Assembly: GCA_013368445.1 (NCBI GenBank)
Contig: JAACJO010000019.1
Location: forward strand, 186,001-250,000
From: Leucocoprinus leucothites
Taxonomy: Eukaryota > Basidiomycota > Agaricomycetes > Agaricales > Agaricaceae
DNA: 64,000 nucleotides
Reading direction: 5' to 3'
The translations under genes and the position numbers were made by a program. This document shows, piece by piece, positions 23,940-35,364 of the stretch (positions are counted from its first letter, which is position 1; every line of letters starts with the position of its first letter). A model generated the notes under the pieces. That model was not told where the DNA came from, made no database searches, and was given only the letters and a program-made list of their open reading frames with translations.

Positions 23940-26618
23940 TCACGAAGCAGAACTACCATTCGCCCGAGTTGGTGAGGCACCAGTACTAGGCGGAGCAAAA
24001 AATCCCTCTGCAGTAACCCCCATCGCCTCCACACCAGAGCCCACACTCTTCCTCGTCGTGCCCCTCCCGACAGAAATCGAACCCTTCCTCGTACCGCCAC
24101 CAACAATAGTCCGATTCCCACCTTCAATACTAATTACCGACTTCGCCTTGCTCATAGTAGGATACGGCAATCCGGATCCATTAGTCGTGTGCACCGATCG
24201 AACAAGAGGCGATGACGAGATGCTATTGATAGAGCTTTGTGCCGTCTTGTCCAATAAAGCGCCTGTCGGTGATACCGGAGATGGAGACACCGTAGTCCCT
24301 GACGTGGCTGGTGATACTAACCCCGGATGACTTGAAACCTGAACTCCTTTTGCCCAAGAAATCGATGCATTGCTTCTATGCTTCCCTGGACCAACACCAG
24401 GCTCGATAGGCATAACGAGCATCGTATCGTCAATATCCTCGTCCCCTTCGTCTTCTCCCTCAACCACCGTCAAATGTGTAGGTAGAATGGGTCGTGGGCC
24501 AGATGCGGGTGTGGGTGTTGGGGTAGGACTGGGGCTACGACTTGAATATCCCTGGGCTTGGCCATTGAGTACCCGAACGCGACTGGGTGAAACGACGTCG
24601 TTCCGGTCTGCCATATCGTCGAATATCTCATAGTATCGTTGGATACAGAGCCTAATGACCATGCCTAACGTTGTCTTGTCTCTATCTTCGGATGACTGCC
24701 CACTGGAGAGGATCGCTTGGGCACTGTTAGGACCCGTTGCATTGGAAGAAAGGACAGATGGTCCGCTCTGGATAGCACACATCTGGACGTCTCGCATGGT
24801 GTTGGAACCTTTGATAAGGTTAGGGCAGAGGACGATGGTGAGGTTTTGAGCATCCATTTTGTTGATCTGAGATCGGAGAGAGATATCATGCATAAGATCT
24901 ATCCCATGGTCGTCAGCGAGTATCACAGGGTGAAATGAACCCACCACTCACGGAGGACATGGCTCAGAAGAATGTAAGCACAAGGCACAAGTTCGGGAAG
25001 CAGTATGTTTCGGACGTAGGCTACAGCAGTCATATCGGAAGGGTCACTTGTAGGTGGTGGACATCGTCGAATGACAGGGTAGAGCTTCTCAGGGAAGATT
25101 GGTTCCGGAAGATCTCGAAGGTACTTCTTAATGAGTACGGCAGCGAGGAAAGGGTCCCCGAAATTGTCGAGGGAGACAACGTTGCCTTCCACACCAGAGT
25201 CAACAACCGGGCCGACAGAGACTTGTGTCCACAAACCTCGGTCATAAGCATCTTGTGCAGCGCGTAGCATCGCTGAAGATGGTGAACGCCGAAACAAACC
25301 TTCTTCTTCGAGGCCTAGAAGGCAGCTATCAGAAGCGCCCAGGCTGTTTAGACATATGGCGTACCTGAGTCCCGTAGAAATTGTATTGAATCCTTCACAA
25401 CTCGTGGAATCCCACCCTTCTCTCCATGATATCCCATCAACTCTTCCAAGTGCACACCAAAAATGCTTGACTTGATCGGAATTGGGAGGGTGATTTCTCG
25501 CTCGTACTTGAGGTTTTCTCTGATAAGTCGGCGGGCAGACAGTAAGCGAATGTAACAAGGCCTTTGTTGAAAGAAAAAAGACGTACTGATAGACAGCAGG
25601 GGGGATGTCAATCTGTGTCAGAGGGACATAATGCGCGAGTTCGGAGAGGGTGGCAACGTGAACAATTTTACGAAAGAATTTGGGGCTATTAAGTTAAAAC
25701 GCGCTGTTCATAAAAATAGGGTAGCGTGTACCATGACACTCACCTAATGATGGCACCAGCCAGGGAAAACAACACTGTTTACAGTATAAGAACGGACATG
25801 AAGCAGGTCAGAAGTAACCTGAGCGCACTCTTAGTGAAGAAGGATGAGTGAACGATATACTATAAGAAGAGTTAGAGGCCGATCGCAACAAGGGTTTTAC
25901 GAAAAACTCACCAGTTGTTTCAAGTTCTTACGGTATTTGCGGCTGAGGCCTCGGTAGGCCTTCCAAACCCAATTCCATGGTGGCGTGTGGCCCCCACCAG
26001 CAGCAAACAAAACGACAGTATAATCAGATTCAACTGTCACGGGGGCATAAGTAACTAGGGAGTGTAGACGCGTTGAAACAACACACCATATAAGTTGAGG
26101 TAAGCAAGTATTCGACTAGAATGTCGCTCAATGACGATGTTCATGAATGAAAAACGTGGTGAACATACGATAGCAGTAGGTCATAGTTGACTTCGTCAGG
26201 ATCTGGCAGTGCAGAAGCGTTCACGACAACCCTGCCTCAACAAGCGTTATATTATGCTCGAGGATAATGAGGGATAGAGATCGACATACATTGGTCGAGT
26301 TCTGTAAAAGACGGCTGGTGGATCAGAAATTGTTCCAGCATTTTAGGACTCAAAATCGTACTCAAAATCCACCCCAGCCTGGAATATGAACCTCGCCATG
26401 ACATCCTGTACCCTCTCCCAGTCACCATACTCGTGCGCTACGGGCGACTGAGGTCGTTTCGCCCACGGAGGTGTGAGTTTGTTCAGCAATTGCTTTGATC
26501 GTTCGCCTCTTAGCGGCCAAGATTGAAAGGGTCCGTTTGAAGTGGGTGTTGATGGCGCAGACTGCGCTAACGATAGGTTACTGAGTTTTTGCTTGAGAGT
26601 GGAGGTATTTGGAGGCAT
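23940..26618 (-). CDS. CRAL-TRIO/Sec14-like plus RhoGAP protein
   Basis: A multi-exon gene starting at ATG 26618 (MPPNTSTLKQK). After a Ser/Thr/Pro-rich leader, a Sec14-like lipid-binding domain is seen (about 26230 to 25700, with PPWNWVWKAYRGLSRKY), as in p50RhoGAP/ARHGAP1. The RhoGAP domain follows (about 25500-24750): FGVHLEELMG, EEEGLFRRSPSSAML with the arginine finger, FGDPFLAAVLIKKYLRDLPE, and MDAQNLTIVLCPNLI. The C-terminal 250 residues are Ser/Pro/Thr/Gly-rich and disordered. It should stimulate GTP hydrolysis by Rho/Cdc42-type GTPases at membranes and so affect polarity or septation. The splice junctions between the first exon and the Sec14 part could not be fixed by eye. The domain calls are secure; the exact protein is not. 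Confidence 0.85.
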
Positions 26619-27660
26619 GGTTGTCGTGGTTGGAGGACAAGAGTTCAATGATGCAGGGTCTATGATCCCGTGGGACCCTGTAGGCGCTTACTAGGATCCG
26701 CATCAATCAGCGCTATTCATAGCTCAAGGAAATTTAATTTGTGTTCTCATCGTTTTTGTTCGCCCGAGCCTTGAGCAGCCAAACTGGACAACCGAAGCCG
26801 CTCCGGCGGTAACAGTATCTACAGACCCACTGCGACTCCATCTAACGGAAAATTTACGGCGAGTGGATCAGTTCTTACCGGCTCCTCCAGCCGGATCGAT
26901 TGCCATCTGGCAATAGCCGGAGAATTCTCTTCGCATTAAGAACCAGGAAGACAACTCAAGGTCGTCTGGGATGTCGACATTCAAAATTTCTACCACGTTG
27001 GCTTCGAACGCAAGAGGGGCCGACGAGTGTCAAACTGACCCTGAAGCCCATGCCTCCTCGATCACAGTCAATGTCCGCCTAGGGCTCATCAGATTACATG
27101 CAGAGGAAAGTGAACAAGTAAACATTTAGTACTTTGCCTATTCAAACTGACCCTGCATTTTCATGTTTTCCACATCAGACGCACATCGCTTGCGGTTTTG
27201 TGCGGCTTTAGCCGTACTACAATACTTAAGTAGCTCTGAACGTACCTTTGACTATACAAGCATCACCTGGTACATTTCACATGGCAATTAAACCACAACA
27301 TATGTGCTTGAAAGTCAGAGCTCCTTAAAGGAAGCCCATGTGCTGGATTAAACTCCTGAATGACCTAGGATTGTGAACACGGGACCACTGAAGGCACCAT
27401 CCCAACATTCTTCGGAGCTCTCTCCTAATTAGTTTATACGATTTCCGGCGCCGGCTTCATTCCCTTCCGAAATACCCTTTCCGCCAAAAACGCTTCCCCA
27501 CAAGCACGCGGTTAGCATTTCCTTGATGCTCAGGTGTCAGCTTCAATATCCAAACACGCGCTTTCAGGCATATAATAACCGGATGTACTACGCCCGTTAA
27601 AGCCTCCACGGTGATTCTTGTCTTTCGTGCTGCGACGCTCCTTTCCCCCTGCCCTTGGAT
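26619..27660. other. divergent intergenic region
   Basis: About 1 kb lies between the RhoGAP gene and ligase copy 2, which are transcribed away from each other. No frame with family motifs was found; it presumably holds both promoters. Confidence 0.5.
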
Positions 27661-30038
27661 ATGTACTTGAAATCGCCTTATCCAGACCCCCCGGCTCTTC
27701 CTGAAGTCAATTCGCACTACTTATTCTTCAAGCGACCCGACCAGGCAGAATGGCCAGACTATACGATCCATATTGACCCAAGTACTGGCCAGCGGAGGAG
27801 ATACAAAGAATTTGTTAAACGCGTAGAGGACCTTGCTACGGCTCTCGGAGCTCCCGTATCTCAGGGAGGGCTTGGGTTGAAGGCCGAGGATGGAGAGATT
27901 ATTGGCATTGTCAGCGAGAACTGCATGGTGTGCTTCAAAAGTAATCTGAAACTCCTATCCCCAGAATTTCCGATCTTTCTTCTCAGGAATATATCACACT
28001 CATACACTCATGCTTGATGATCACGACTCCATTTGCTCTCATCTCTTCATATTCAACGCCCTTCGAGCTCAAACACGGATTTACCCTTTCCAAAGCCACT
28101 CGCCTCTTCGTTGATGCAAAACTTTTACCTAGCCTTCTCCCTGTGGCAAAGGAGGCTGGCATTCCGGCAGACAAGATCTATCTCCTGCTTGGCGAAGCTT
28201 CTGGGTTCAAGACAACCCAGGACTTTGTGGACGATGTATATCAAAAGAATATCCCATTCCCTGGCATCAGACCGGCCAAGAACGATACCCTTGCCTACCT
28301 CGTCTTCTCGAGTGGAACGAGCGGTCTGCCCAAAGGTGAGTTGCACTCTTCGCGGAGCCTCCACAGTCGAGTAATATCACATTCAGCCGTCATGATTTCT
28401 CATGGCAATCTCAATTATTCTGTATCCCAATCGATGGTCGTCGCAACTGCCACTATGGAGGTATATACCGTAAGTCACCGCTAATGCCTCCTCTTTACCC
28501 GTGGCGGCGGCCGTGCTGACATGATATCTTTTATCGCATTTTCGTCTCTTGGAAATGATCTAAACCAATTTCGGATTGAAATTGCCTTTGCTTTGACTTT
28601 GTGGGATGCCCCTTGACCACTAGCCTCCGCCACCGAAGACACCAGAAGGCATTCCAGTCACCCTTGCTTTTCTTCCACTTCACCACACTTACGGACTCCA
28701 CGCGTATGGCTTCCGCGCTTTTCTCGCGCCCCATACTTTCGTAATTCTTGGGAAATGGGATATCAAGAAGGCGCTGGCTGCTATTCCTAAGTAAGTATGA
28801 TTTTCCTATCCGAAGACGCTGAGAAAATTAACTGCACCCGTTACTCTCCTAAAGATATAAAATCTCAGCTGTGGCACTCATCCCCTCCGTCGTTCATCAA
28901 CTCGTCAACTATCCCGATATCCACAAAGCCGATCTCAGCACTATTCAGTCCTTAGGAAGCGGAGCAGCCTACCTACCTCCCGAACTCGCAGCCAAACTCT
29001 CTGCCCTCATTCCCAAAGATTCCACTTTCATGGAAGGTTGGTGCCCAGCAGCTATTTTTATCTGAGCGCGGGTGCTAATTAATTACGTTACCCCTTTTAT
29101 AGGATATGGAATGTCGGAAGCGGTTAGTTCCCTAATGTCCTTGAGTGCAGCGTGGGTTGGTGACTGAATTCGGGATCTCTTTCAGACCATCGCTGCTATC
29201 ACACAACCATTCCCTGGATCTCTCGGCGGCAAGATGAAGCGCATTCCAGGGAGCACGGGTGTTCTACTCCCTGGGATGGAAGCTCGCCTTCTTCATGATG
29301 ATGGTTCTCCAGCAGGAGTCAATGAAGCCGCAGAATTGTGGCTCAAAAGCCCAAATATTGCTCTCGGCTACTGGAACAATGAGAAGGCAAATAAAGAAAC
29401 GTTCATCGATGGGTGGCTAAAGACCGGTGACAAATTCCGTGTGGATAGGGAGGGTTATTTCTAGTGAGTGGTTTTCGCTATCGACTGTCACTCCCCAGCC
29501 GAGCTGACATGCGAATTGTCATTATCAGCTTTGCCGACAGAGCGAAGGTATGTTTCTTGTCGGTTGGTTATGCCTTGATCAGCGAATAACAATGGTTCTT
29601 CTTGATAGGACACTCTCAAGGTTTCGGGAATTCAAGTATCGCCTGTAGAGATTGAGGACGTTCTCTTGGCAAACCCGAAGAAGCTCATTACCGACGCTAC
29701 CGTCGCTGGTGTGAGTGGTCACGGACGTACCTCTGACGAAAAGGTACCACATGCTTGGGTCGTGCTTAGCCCTAGAGGAGAGAGTCTGGGAGCTAGTGCT
29801 GTTATCAAGGAATTAGAGAGCTGGCATAAGAAGAACCTGAGCAAGTATAAGTGGCTGAGGGGAGGAATCGAGATTGTCGATGAGGTACGCTAAGCGGTAT
29901 CGTTTGTCACCCCTTCTTTGGGAATATTGATTGTCTTTTTTGTTTTTGTAGATTCCGAAGTCACCAACGGGGAAGACATTACGCCGCGTGCTGCAGGAAC
30001 AGTACGAAGCTCGCCTTCGGACTAAATCTAAATTATAA
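27661..30038 (+). CDS. adenylate-forming acyl-CoA ligase-like enzyme, peroxisomal (copy 2)
   Basis: Ten exons encode 572 residues: 27661-27927, 27987-28335, 28387-28460, 28624-28790, 28855-29036, 29103-29122, 29186-29463, 29529-29547, 29609-29884, 29952-30038. The ATG at 27661 is chosen because MYLKSPYPDPP aligns with the start of copy 1. Motifs are LVFSSGTSGLPKA, EGYGMSEATIA, AELWLKSPNIALGYWNN, GWLKTGDKF, DRAKDTLKVSGIQVSP and the catalytic PKSPTGKTLRR. The protein ends in SKL, a type-1 peroxisomal signal. Exon lengths 349, 167, 182, 20, 278 and 19 are identical to copy 1. Small differences in the A7 region (AELWLK against GELWLRG) may reflect a different acyl substrate. It is read in the same direction as the F-box gene 660 bp downstream. 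Confidence 0.9.
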
Positions 30039-30057
30039 CTTATTTAGTTGAGCTTGG

Positions 30058-30080
30058 ATCATCATCATCATCATCATCAT
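30058..30080. repeat. (ATC)n microsatellite
   Basis: Nearly eight uninterrupted ATC units lie 20 bp after the stop codon of ligase copy 2, within its likely 3' untranslated region. Confidence 0.95.
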
Positions 30081-30698
30081 TGGACCTAGGCATGACATAA
30101 AGAAGCGTACCCACTCATTCATGTATCATTCGATATACAATATCTCATCCTTAAGTTGCGATAGCAACTGGTACTTATATTGACGCTGATTGGGAATGTT
30201 CAAAGATTGGCAGCTTCGAGCAGCCTTTTCCATGACCTTCTATTTGTTTTTGGTGATTTGTTCGCTTACATACGACCCGGGTCGATACCCCACCGATTGC
30301 TGGGTGATTTGCTCTCTCCCCAAATCTCCTATTGCCGGAGACACTAGGGAGCTCGTTTGACGATGATGGTATAACGAGCAGCTGTGCGGCGCAATTGCTC
30401 AGAAGTGTCTAAATTTAAGACAGTCATGGGTCTGTGAAGGTGTTATTGATTCTTTCTCTGAGGATATGTACTCTGATAGCGCACTTACTCTTCCTTCGAT
30501 TCCATTTATCCATGTGGTTGGTTTGACCTGTGGTGCTAAGAATGGTGTTAGAGCTGTGGTGTTAAGTAACAGTACGCAGTCTTCTATTTGTGCTGATAAC
30601 TTGAAGCGTTTATTTTTGGGCGTCCATCACTCACGGTGATCTCCGTAAACTGCCACCAACAGCATGGTTGGAGCCAGTAACTCTCATAGATCTCCTCG

Positions 30699-32279
30699 AT
30701 GATCACCCTCGACTCCACCATGCCACCACTCTCTCAAAAGCCAGGCTGGATTGACCTCCCTGTTGAGATTATTGAGCGCATTGTAGCTTGCCTTGACAAT
30801 AAATCCCTCCTGAACCTAGGAAAAGTAAACAGGATCTCGAATCGGGTAGCCCTGGCGAGACTACTCGGACATCATGTTACGAGCGAAATCATGACCAGTT
30901 CTTCCATAACCATTCCAAGGTTTCCCCCTACTGAACTGATGTCCGCAATTTCTGCAGCAGTATGGCTTCCACCCATTTCGCACATCGATTATTCTTCCAT
31001 TCGCTACGACGTCAAAACACTCATGGGAGAACTTCACGGCATTCTACGACTTATCTCCGCATCGCCACCTAATTCGCTGAAAAGCCTGCGATTAAGATTC
31101 TTGCTTTTCGACAGGAGAGAGCCCGGTAGATGCTTGATAAAGATTCGCCGTCAGTCACTCATCCGTAAGGCCTGGCTTAGGCTGGTGAGCCGACTGGTGG
31201 ATACGGCTTTGCATAAAGGATGTAAAGTGTTGGATATAGGGGGTTCCTTGTTCCCCTATCCACCCATGACCAATCGAATGTCGTGGCTGACTGTAAACCT
31301 TGCCCGATTCTTTGAGGTTGTGGCTCAACGTGTCCTACGATCCTCCGCGGCTTCCGCCACACGCGCCAGTCAGCTGGATAGCTTAATTGTTGGGGGTCAT
31401 GAACCTATTCACTCTGCATTCCTCACCTATACCCTGCAAATCTGCAAAAGGTCGTCGGGGACACTGCAGCATTTGGAATTTTGGTTTCCGTGGCTTTCAA
31501 GTTCAATCGGCACGGCTCGTGAATGGGCTAACCTGTTCGACTCCTTGTCCTTGCCGCATCTTAGGACACTTTCCATCGCTGGGGGAGTGAGGTTCCCTTT
31601 ACCCCCAAGCGTCTTCGCGAAGTTCTTGCATCGCCACCCTCATATTACCGACCTAAAACTTAAATTTTCATTTTCGAATCCCGATTCTTATACCTTCAGT
31701 CCAAGACACACAGTGCTCCCCAATCTTCGGACATTACAGGCATGGCCACGCGTATTGATCTGGCTCCTATCACCTCCAGCCTCCATAGAGCATGGAAAGA
31801 GCGGAAATGCTTGGTACCCATCGCTCACCTCCGTCACCATCCTCCCAAGCATTCTCCACTTGTCGACAGAAGAATTATCAACGCTAACAAGAGCAATTCT
31901 TTTACTTAATCATCTCCCCCATACACTTTTGGAAGCACAACCACTACATCTGACCCTCGAGATGTGCCTCTTGTCAACCTGTTGGATCAAGTGGATTGAG
32001 GAGAACGCTGGGCATAGTGCACTAGGGGAGGTCGCGCTTGAGCACGATCTTACACGGTCTAGAATCAAGAATATGACACTATTACTCGATCATTCTGTTC
32101 ATCCAGACAGAATCCTGGCCCCAGAGCTTCCTACGCATCTAGGCCGCTGGGTTGCGATATTTCCGATGTTGGAGGAATTGGAGATCAGCCCTCATCCTTT
32201 TATCAGCAATGCGGCAAACGAGCGACTCAAAAGCGAGATCCAACGGAGGTGCCCCATGCTTAAGGTACTCAAGTTGTAG
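30699..32279 (+). CDS. F-box domain protein, intronless (paralogue of the gene at 71)
   Basis: A single 526-residue frame. The F-box lies at residues about 15-55 (GWIDLPVEIIERIVACLDNK, then SLLNLGKVNRISNRVALARL). The rest is a Leu-rich degenerate repeat region with HKGCKVLDIGG and LFPYPP, matching equivalent positions in the F-box gene at 71. An alternative start is Met8 (30720). By family knowledge it is an SCF ubiquitin-ligase receptor; its target is unknown. It sits between ligase copies 2 and 3, so this F-box family and this ligase family are interleaved in the window. Like its paralogue it has no introns, in contrast to all surrounding genes. Confidence 0.8.
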   Translation: MITLDSTMPPLSQKPGWIDLPVEIIERIVACLDNKSLLNLGKVNRISNRVALARLLGHHVTSEIMTSSSITIPRFPPTELMSAISAAVWLPPISHIDYSSIRYDVKTLMGELHGILRLISASPPNSLKSLRLRFLLFDRREPGRCLIKIRRQSLIRKAWLRLVSRLVDTALHKGCKVLDIGGSLFPYPPMTNRMSWLTVNLARFFEVVAQRVLRSSAASATRASQLDSLIVGGHEPIHSAFLTYTLQICKRSSGTLQHLEFWFPWLSSSIGTAREWANLFDSLSLPHLRTLSIAGGVRFPLPPSVFAKFLHRHPHITDLKLKFSFSNPDSYTFSPRHTVLPNLRTLQAWPRVLIWLLSPPASIEHGKSGNAWYPSLTSVTILPSILHLSTEELSTLTRAILLLNHLPHTLLEAQPLHLTLEMCLLSTCWIKWIEENAGHSALGEVALEHDLTRSRIKNMTLLLDHSVHPDRILAPELPTHLGRWVAIFPMLEELEISPHPFISNAANERLKSEIQRRCPMLKVLKL

Positions 32280-32674
32280 ATGCTATAGAGTTGCTGCAAG
32301 AAGTTTCTTTACTTGATTTTCCAGGACGGCTGACACTTCCTTTTTGTCGTGCTGAACCTTGTAGTAGTCGCTCGCAAGCGAGTATGTTTCTGTATGCCAC
32401 CGTGACCTTAGCGCCGATTATTGGCGGATCGAACCTATAAATAACAGTGCCATCACCGGCAACTTTTGTAGCCGCTGACGCCGGCGGAGCCTCACGAGGA
32501 GGACATTCAACGAACCTTTGCCGCCATGCCGTCCCTTGCCATTAACTCGATTCCTCTCCCATTGGCTAGAGTCTAGGAATACCGCTATTTCAAGCTTCTT
32601 ATTCTTGGTACATCATTTAAAGCCCTCATGCTCCACGTTGGGGTTTAACTATCCAATTGCCCCACATTCACACA

Positions 32675-34862
32675 ATGCCCCATCTCAAGTCACTGTGGCC
32701 AAACCCTCCCACTGTACCTGACCACCTGAATGTTTTTGAGACAATCCTCCAGCAGCCACACCACGACGAGTGGCCCGATTTTGTTCTACACGTCGATGAA
32801 GAAACTGGAAAGACGCGGACATTCAGAGAGGTGAGGAAAAAGGTTAATGACTTGGCGGCGGCGCTCGGTGGACCCAAAGCTGAGCGAGGGCTGGGTTTAC
32901 GAGCTGAAAGTGGCGAAATCATTGGCATCATGAGCGATAATTCTTCTGTAAGAGCATTCATTCCTCAGTACTCTCAATGACACTCATGGAAATGGCAAGG
33001 ATTATGTGGTGCTCGTGTTAGCACTCTTGAAAATCGCAGTGCCATTCGCCTTAATCTCATGTTTTTCAACTCCTTTCGAGCTAAGACACGCGTTGAAGGT
33101 CACGAAGACGACGAGGTTATTCACCACCCCTCAATACCTGTCCAGAGTACTTCCTGTGGTCCAGGAAGCTGGGATAGCGACATCCAAGATTTTGATGATG
33201 AATGGGAGGCTTGATGGGTATGAGACGCTAGATGGACTTGTTGCGAGAGCCGACCGAATTTCAAGTCCGCATCACAAAGTCCGAATCGTACCTAAGGATT
33301 CCCTTGCATTCCTTTTCTTCTCAAGTGGGACAACTGGTCTTCCAAAAGGTGAAGTCATCAGCTTCTACTTGTGATGTGACATTAACTTATTTGCTCCCTT
33401 GTCGTTCGTGAGATAGCCGTGATGATCTCACACGGTAATCTGCTATTCGCTTTCAGGCAGGCTGTTATGGTCGCACAAGATCGAGCAACTGTTGTTAAGG
33501 TTCGCCCGTTTTTCCTATGTCACACCGTACCAGGTATTGAACTCAACTCTCTCTTTCAAAGACCCCCGCTCCCCCGACACCAGATGGGCTACCAGTCGTT
33601 TTAGCGTTCTTGCCTATGCACCACACTTTTGGTTTTCATATTTATAGTATCCGTGCATTCACCCTCCCCACTCGATTTGTGATTTTCCGTAGATGGGACA
33701 CTGGGAGGGTTCTGAGGGCTATCACGCGGTAGGATTTCAGTTTTTCCTCCCTCCTTAGCCCAAACTGATTCTTCTTCAGCTTTAAAGCAACGTCACTGAG
33801 CATGGTTCCATCAATGTGGTATCAGCTCGTCAATCACCCAGAATTCGCCAATACGGACTTTAGCACTATTTTTGCTGTCCACAGCGGTGCAGCACACCTG
33901 CCGAAGGAGATCTCTTCCAAGGTCCTCGAGCGGACACCAAGTAATAACTTCTTTAGTGAAGGGTACGGTATGTCGGAAACTGTACGTCCTTATCCCCCTT
34001 ATCCTGGCTCGAATACTGAGTAGAATTCTGATAGACAGTTTCTGCAATCGTTCGACCCTACCCCGGAACCCTCAATGGACGCTTTAGAAATGTTCCAGGT
34101 ACCACAGGGGTTTTGTTGCCCGGAATGGAAGCACGGATCGTTCGTGCAGATGGAAGTGAAGCCGATTTCGACGAAGTCGGTGAACTCTGGCTGAGAGGAG
34201 ATAATATTGTTTCTGGGTACTTTGACAACCCAAAGGCCACCCAAGACTGCTTTATCAATGGCTGGCTGCGCACGGGGGATCATTTTAAGGTCAACCGAGA
34301 CCATTATTTCTTGTGAGATCTTGTTGGCTATCGTTAAGAGGCTCGATCACTGATTGGAACCGGAACGTCATAGCTTTGCAGACCGCGCGAAGGTTCGTAG
34401 CTCTTGTTTTTGATATGAAGCACCTTGCAAATCAGGCTATCTAGGATACGCTCAAGGTTTCTGGCTCACAAGTGTCCCCAATTGAAATTGAGACAGTCCT
34501 GTTGGCGCATCCGCAGAAGCTGGTGTCCGATGTAACGGTGGCCGGTGTTCGTGGTGGCGGCCGGACGTCCGATGAGCTATTGCCACGAGCATGGATAGTA
34601 TTAAGTGAAAATGGTCGAAGACTGGGAGCATCTCACACCAAGGCAGAGTTAGAGAGATGGCATCAAACCAACCTAAGTAAGTATAAATGGCTGCGAGGAG
34701 GGATTGAAGTCGTTGAAGAGGTACGCTCTATTTTTATAATGGTACTGTTTAGGCTCAGCTAAGTCCCTCGAATAGATTCCAAAATCTCCGACTGGCAAGA
34801 CGTTGCGTCGACTGTTACAGGATCAGCACGAACAGCGAGTCGCGACTAAAGCCAAACTCTAG
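32675..34862 (+). CDS. adenylate-forming acyl-CoA ligase-like enzyme, peroxisomal (copy 3)
   Basis: Nine exons encode 577 residues: 32675-32947, 33000-33348, 33417-33499, 33562-33728, 33780-33981, 34035-34312, 34374-34392, 34445-34720, 34776-34862. The ATG at 32675 (MPHLKSLWPNPP) aligns with the starts of the other copies. Motifs are FLFFSSGTTGLPKA, EGYGMSETT, GELWLRGDNIVSGYFDNP, GWLRTGDHF, DRAKDTLKVSGSQVSP, and catalytic PKSPTGKTLRR. It ends in AKL, an accepted type-1 peroxisomal signal. The 202-nt fifth exon equals the 182- plus 20-nt exons of copies 1 and 2, so one intron has been lost cleanly. The role is as for the other copies: ATP-dependent activation of an unknown carboxylic acid to its CoA ester in peroxisomes. 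Confidence 0.9.
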
Positions 34863-35364
34863 ATCATAACTATACATGTATACTCGAAATCAAAGTACTC
34901 AGCACATTCATCTTACATTCTGCCAAAGCCTAAAGGAGAAGCGTGATTGATCCGGACCAGTGGCTGTGCAACGGAATGGCGCACCTTGTACCATTAGTGC
35001 CAATCAAATATTACTATATCAATGTCTATACTGCATCGGTTGACAGTATACGGACTCTCTCGAAACGAGGCTTCAGAGTGACATTTACTCTTCACCTTTC
35101 GTCCTATAAGAAATTTACCCATCACTTCATATCACGGCTGAGGTTATTTGGGAGGGAATTTGCGGAGTAAGCACTGGCGTAATAGCAGTTGCACAGGGGA
35201 TGTCTCTAATCCCCTTTAACCTTACCAAGCAATAGAGGCGTGCAATAATATTATTCCACGTATCAGGACAGCTTGTTGCTCGTGTGCGCCGCTCCCTTTT
35301 ACCCCCACTCCGGTTTTCTTGACATACTTCTACCACGAACACGGCCGTCGCTAGAAGTTAAACC

